From assembly GCA_013368795.1 (NCBI GenBank), contig JABFXX010000155.1, positions 1-44,713 of the forward strand: a DNA stretch of 44,713 nt. Reading direction: 5' to 3'. Below, piece after piece: positions 43,401 through 44,713 of this stretch (the first letter of the stretch is position 1; each line of letters begins with the position of its first letter). The DNA is from Kofleriaceae bacterium (lineage in GTDB: Bacteria; Myxococcota_A; Polyangia; Haliangiales; Haliangiaceae). A program made the translations under genes and the position numbers. The notes under the pieces were generated by a model. That model saw only the letters and a program-made list of their open reading frames with translations. It did not search any database and had not been told where the DNA came from.

Positions 43401-43645
43401 CGAGGATCGCGGGTGACGTGCCGAGCGTCGAGAAGTTCAAGAACGTGCAGCTGCCGAGCGCGCTCGCCGCGAAGCTCTGCATCGACGCGACCGGCAAGGT
43501 CGACAGCGTCGCGATGGTCTCCAAGCTCGATCGGCGCGTCGCCGAGGATCTTCAGGAGGCGCTGCGCGGCTGGCGCTACGCGCCCTACAAGAAGAACGGC
43601 GCCGCGAGCCCCGCCTGCTTCGTCGTCACGTTCAAGGCGAGATAG
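40418..43645 (+). CDS. Large Ser/Thr kinase with TM, two PEGA domains and a TonB-C-like end
   Basis: A 1075-residue protein. The kinase domain (about 12-290) has GVGGMATVHR, Lys46, HRDISPSN (150-157), DFG (170-172) and APEA, and looks active. A long low-complexity Pro/Ser/Asp cytoplasmic linker (about 320-680) follows, then one TM (about 683-705). Two PEGA domains (about 722-795 and 797-864; AEIMIAGQVVHTGSPF and LEVVIDGQPFAQKTPV) and a Pro/Ala/Thr spacer come next. The C-terminal domain (about 994-1075) resembles the TonB-C/AgmX type (CIDATGKVDSVAMVSKLD and LRGWRYAPYKKNG). It may couple envelope sensing to phosphorylation. ATG 40418 is preferred to GTG 40391, since kinases of this type begin close to the catalytic domain. 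Confidence 0.9.
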   Translation: MSVDAAIEEHFGPYLVYERLGVGGMATVHRALEQGAEGFERMVALKRLLPHLAEDASFIKSFVREAKLASILNHVNIVQIYELGRVGTEYFISMEYIDGRDIRRILRHARKVTGPPPIHVTVGLMLQLCEALDYAHNKVDDQGHPLGLVHRDISPSNLIVTSGGHLKIIDFGIAKAQSSQLRTQTGRVKGKLAYMAPEAISGSKELDARSDLWAAGVILHELLTARPLFASKNEYQTLLKVQKGDLHPPSTFNQGCPPELDAIVFRALARNPDERFANASELRDELLELKKQYSLATGYRDVAQWIEWAFNLELPAGFTGNTVDPSIVLSVETPRPQHNKTPRPHRNTEEDEAVEVVWGAGAEESDGGGPVVLEDVPDVSEKHRQKRDADGFAADVLTPLPTQGTMPSIYGDSGGLAARTRSSDPSLPPPAVESALADSPKARGSEQIQAQHARQSGSQPIAVPSRTPASTSGPVPRSARPTSPNLDAPNMNDRLAAQRDRDTQPPQNLRRSPSQPPPNVSRDSARMRVATIPPLDKPLPKRAPTLPPVTRTTDSFAKPLTAEDLFGDDPALARAAAALDDSSPRHEVGRDTDTKIARSSAVTPPVAVPVVRFSKTQSIPPLNATTTPVEPAVDQSRPIPQTKPGIAPVAGAQAATYEVRPRSASNVQIGASIAARAKPKRTGLVVLGGLLLAGGAAAGVFVFTQNRNKDNAAATATRVTPERTTGTIKFVLEPADAEIMIAGQVVHTGSPFSSELPAGVHQIEIHRNGYKSWLTSFELSAAENASLRVVLEPLTTNVDASLTITTTPAGLEVVIDGQPFAQKTPVKTQLKVGSHTIAVRQDGVELWHQTLDAEPSSDYEINRSFTAEKQRERASYPKTPARPRVEKHSSDAKQTEEAPPPPTTPSTSPLPAAAPTAAPNVVTTTPPPTAAKPTPVAPATAAPAITTTPPAPSAAKPGTPTPTLTPTPTQKITAKPVVPAAPKGPPPIVPPNAVTRIAGDVPSVEKFKNVQLPSALAAKLCIDATGKVDSVAMVSKLDRRVAEDLQEALRGWRYAPYKKNGAASPACFVVTFKAR
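43292..43325 (+). repeat. Hexanucleotide tandem repeat inside the kinase gene
   Basis: Five ACGCYT units (ACGCCT twice, ACGCTT, ACGCCT twice) plus a partial sixth encode a Thr-Pro repeat in the extracytoplasmic spacer of the kinase. Pro is written CCT here, unlike the usual CCG/CCC in the gene. Unit length is a multiple of three, so copy-number change would alter spacer length without breaking the frame. Confidence 0.7.
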
Positions 43646-43672
43646 GGCTGCCCACAAAGTGGGCGGCGCGGC

Positions 43673-44065
43673 CTAGCCGTTCGGCTGCGCGACGATCGTG
43701 CCCTTGAACATGTCCATGCCGCAGGCGAAGCCGAGCTCGCCGCTCTGCGGAACGGTGACCGCGACCTCGACGGGCTTGTTCATCGGCAGGTCGACGACCT
43801 TGCCGTCCGGCGTCTTGAGCTGCGCGATGCACTCGGCGTCGAACGTCCGCTTGAACACGAGCATCAGCTTCTCGCCCGGCTTGCCCGCGATCCGATCCGG
43901 CGTGTAGCCGTCCTGGTTCGCCGTGACGTCGATGCGGCGCACGCCGTCGGCCTCGACCTTGCCGGCGGTGACCGGCGCTTCCTTCGACTCCTTCTTGCCC
44001 TTGTCGCCCTTGTCACAGGCGAACGTTCCGACGACGAGGAGTCCGATCAGGAGGCCACGCAACAT
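43673..44065 (-). CDS. Cupredoxin-like lipoprotein
   Basis: A 130-residue protein. The lipobox GTFAC gives Cys17, followed by a Lys/Asp-rich tether. The rest (about 40-130) looks like a single cupredoxin domain: DGYTPDRIAGKPGEKLMLVF, Cys79, and the closing FACGMDMFKGTIV with Cys115, Met117 and Met119, the usual metal-ligand strand of plastocyanin-like domains associated with copper proteins. The typical ligand His residues are not obvious, so type 1 copper binding is uncertain. It converges with the large kinase gene (27 bp between stops). Confidence 0.75.
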   Translation of the reverse strand: MLRGLLIGLLVVGTFACDKGDKGKKESKEAPVTAGKVEADGVRRIDVTANQDGYTPDRIAGKPGEKLMLVFKRTFDAECIAQLKTPDGKVVDLPMNKPVEVAVTVPQSGELGFACGMDMFKGTIVAQPNG

Positions 44066-44396
44066 GAGCTGAAAGCTAGCACCGCGGCGCGGCGGGTACT
44101 ACCGCGACACGCCGCCGCGACGCGACCGCCCGTCATCGTAATCGTGGTCTTGGACTTTAACGGCGACGCGGATTTGGTCGCCACCGTCGACGAGAGCCAC
44201 GACCGGACCAGGTCATCGCTTAGACCGCCAAATCCTTCACGACCGCGGTCGTGACTGCCCTCGCGCAGTCGACCAATCGCGGCTGTCGCAGCGCGCGTAA
44301 GTCCGCGGCGTGCCAGACGGACGTCGAGCGTCCAGGTCCACGGCGCCGTTCACGTCAATGTCGACATCCGCGCCGACGTATACGAAATCGCGCGAG
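44066..44396. other. 331-bp gap without a supported gene
   Basis: No open frame here has convincing codon bias. Short antiparallel phrases such as LDFNGDADLVATVD (plus strand) and DVDIDVNGAVDLDA (minus strand) come from GAC/GTG-type hexamer-like DNA and may be a decayed repeat tract or a remnant of a Val-Asp-rich or FG-GAP-like coding sequence. The gap must hold promoters for the cupredoxin-like gene (minus) but no clear -10/-35 is visible. An 18-bp palindrome lies at 44237-44254. Confidence 0.5.
44237..44254. promoter_or_regulatory. 18-bp perfect palindrome
   Basis: TCACGACCGCGGTCGTGA is its own reverse complement over 18 bp with no spacer, in the middle of the 331-bp intergenic gap. It could be an operator for a dimeric regulator, or a cruciform/terminator stem for the minus-strand gene ending at 44397, though no T-run accompanies it. 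Confidence 0.5.
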
Positions 44397-44713
44397 CTAG
44401 AGGCGGGCGCTGACGGCGCCGGATGGGCTCGACTCGGAGTCGGCGAACGGGTCCGCCCAGTTCTCGAACTGGAGGATGCCGAGCTCGGCGAAGCGCTGGC
44501 GCTGGCGGTCCGAGAGGAGGTCCATCTTCTTGATCGCGGGCACGATCTTCGCGAACAGCATCTGACGGAACATGACCTGGCCGGCGTTGTGGAGCGCGAT
44601 GTCCATGCACTCCTTGACCGGCAAGCCCTGCTTCTCCCAGACCTCCTGGAACAGGAAGCGATCGCGCATGAGCCGGGCGGCCTCGTAGACGAAGTCCTCG
44701 CGCTCGCGCTTCA
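44397..44713 (-). CDS. C-terminal part of an unidentified alpha-helical protein (5' truncated)
   Basis: The minus-strand frame is open to the window edge and ends at TAG 44397-44399, giving the last 104 residues. The visible part is helical and charged (KREREDFVYEAARLMRDRF, then IALHNAGQVMFRQMLFAKIV), ending in a Ser-rich, low-complexity tail (DSESSPSGAVSARL). An internal Met at 44669 is probably not the start, since coding continues upstream. I do not recognise the family; a helical-bundle enzyme is possible but unsupported. Confidence 0.65.
   Translation of the reverse strand, partial: KREREDFVYEAARLMRDRFLFQEVWEKQGLPVKECMDIALHNAGQVMFRQMLFAKIVPAIKKMDLLSDRQRQRFAELGILQFENWADPFADSESSPSGAVSARL

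Noticed and set aside
40859..43657. 932-codon frame antisense to the large kinase gene
   Set aside because: Arg-dominated, low-complexity translation with no domain; the kinase, PEGA and TonB-C-like features on the plus strand explain the DNA.

Overview
The window is very GC-rich DNA with third-codon-position G/C bias throughout. It carries three Hanks-type Ser/Thr kinases, many lipoproteins, and four secreted proteins ending in a MYXO-CTERM-like tail (Cys motif, membrane segment, Arg-rich end). Together these point to a myxobacterium or close relative (Myxococcota, formerly Deltaproteobacteria). This is inferred from gene content; no rRNA or other phylogenetic marker is present. I saw no IS element, prophage, CRISPR array or tRNA.

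Layout. (1) 1-7652: the tail of an unidentified gene, a DUF3108-type lipoprotein preceded by three 14-bp direct repeats, then a divergent gene set. It contains a LicC/IPCT/PntC-like cytidylyltransferase and a HAD phosphatase on the minus strand, and an MMPL/RND exporter, a PhnW-like aminotransferase, a divergent RpiB-like protein and a CDP-alcohol phosphotransferase on the plus strand. I read this set as a possible pathway for an unusual, perhaps aminophosphonate, lipid head group. (2) 7679-10993: a tightly packed rmlACDB operon for dTDP-L-rhamnose, followed by a CaCA cation exchanger. (3) 12181-18004: four tandem paralogous secreted proteins. Each has a metzincin-like core in which the first zinc His of HExxH is replaced by Gln, then an Ig-like domain, Cys-rich modules and a MYXO-CTERM-like tail. 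This is the most striking feature of the window. (4) 18041-19755: a DUF455 ferritin-like protein coupled to an ATP-grasp-like protein.

(5) 19820-28007: a lipoprotein, a SIRT5-like sirtuin, an MgtE magnesium channel, two unrecognised proteins, a small membrane protein, an M14 carboxypeptidase and an ApaH-like Ap4A hydrolase. (6) 28013-36826: two kinases, an ABC-F protein, several small hypotheticals, a Pro/Cys-rich lipoprotein coupled to a ferritin-like protein, and a lipoprotein resembling copper type II monooxygenases (PHM/DBM) with all six copper-ligand positions recognisable. (7) 36967-40335: the threonine-to-glycine pathway (epimerase-type Tdh, then Kbl), interrupted by a minus-strand ohr-ohrR operon, then BolA. 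(8) 40418-44713: a 1075-residue kinase with two PEGA domains and a TonB-C-like end, a cupredoxin-like lipoprotein, a 331-bp gap holding an 18-bp perfect palindrome, and the end of an unidentified gene.

Genes are packed closely. Three of eight convergent pairs terminate on one shared CTAG, and several same-strand neighbours overlap by 4 bp (ATGA or GTGA).
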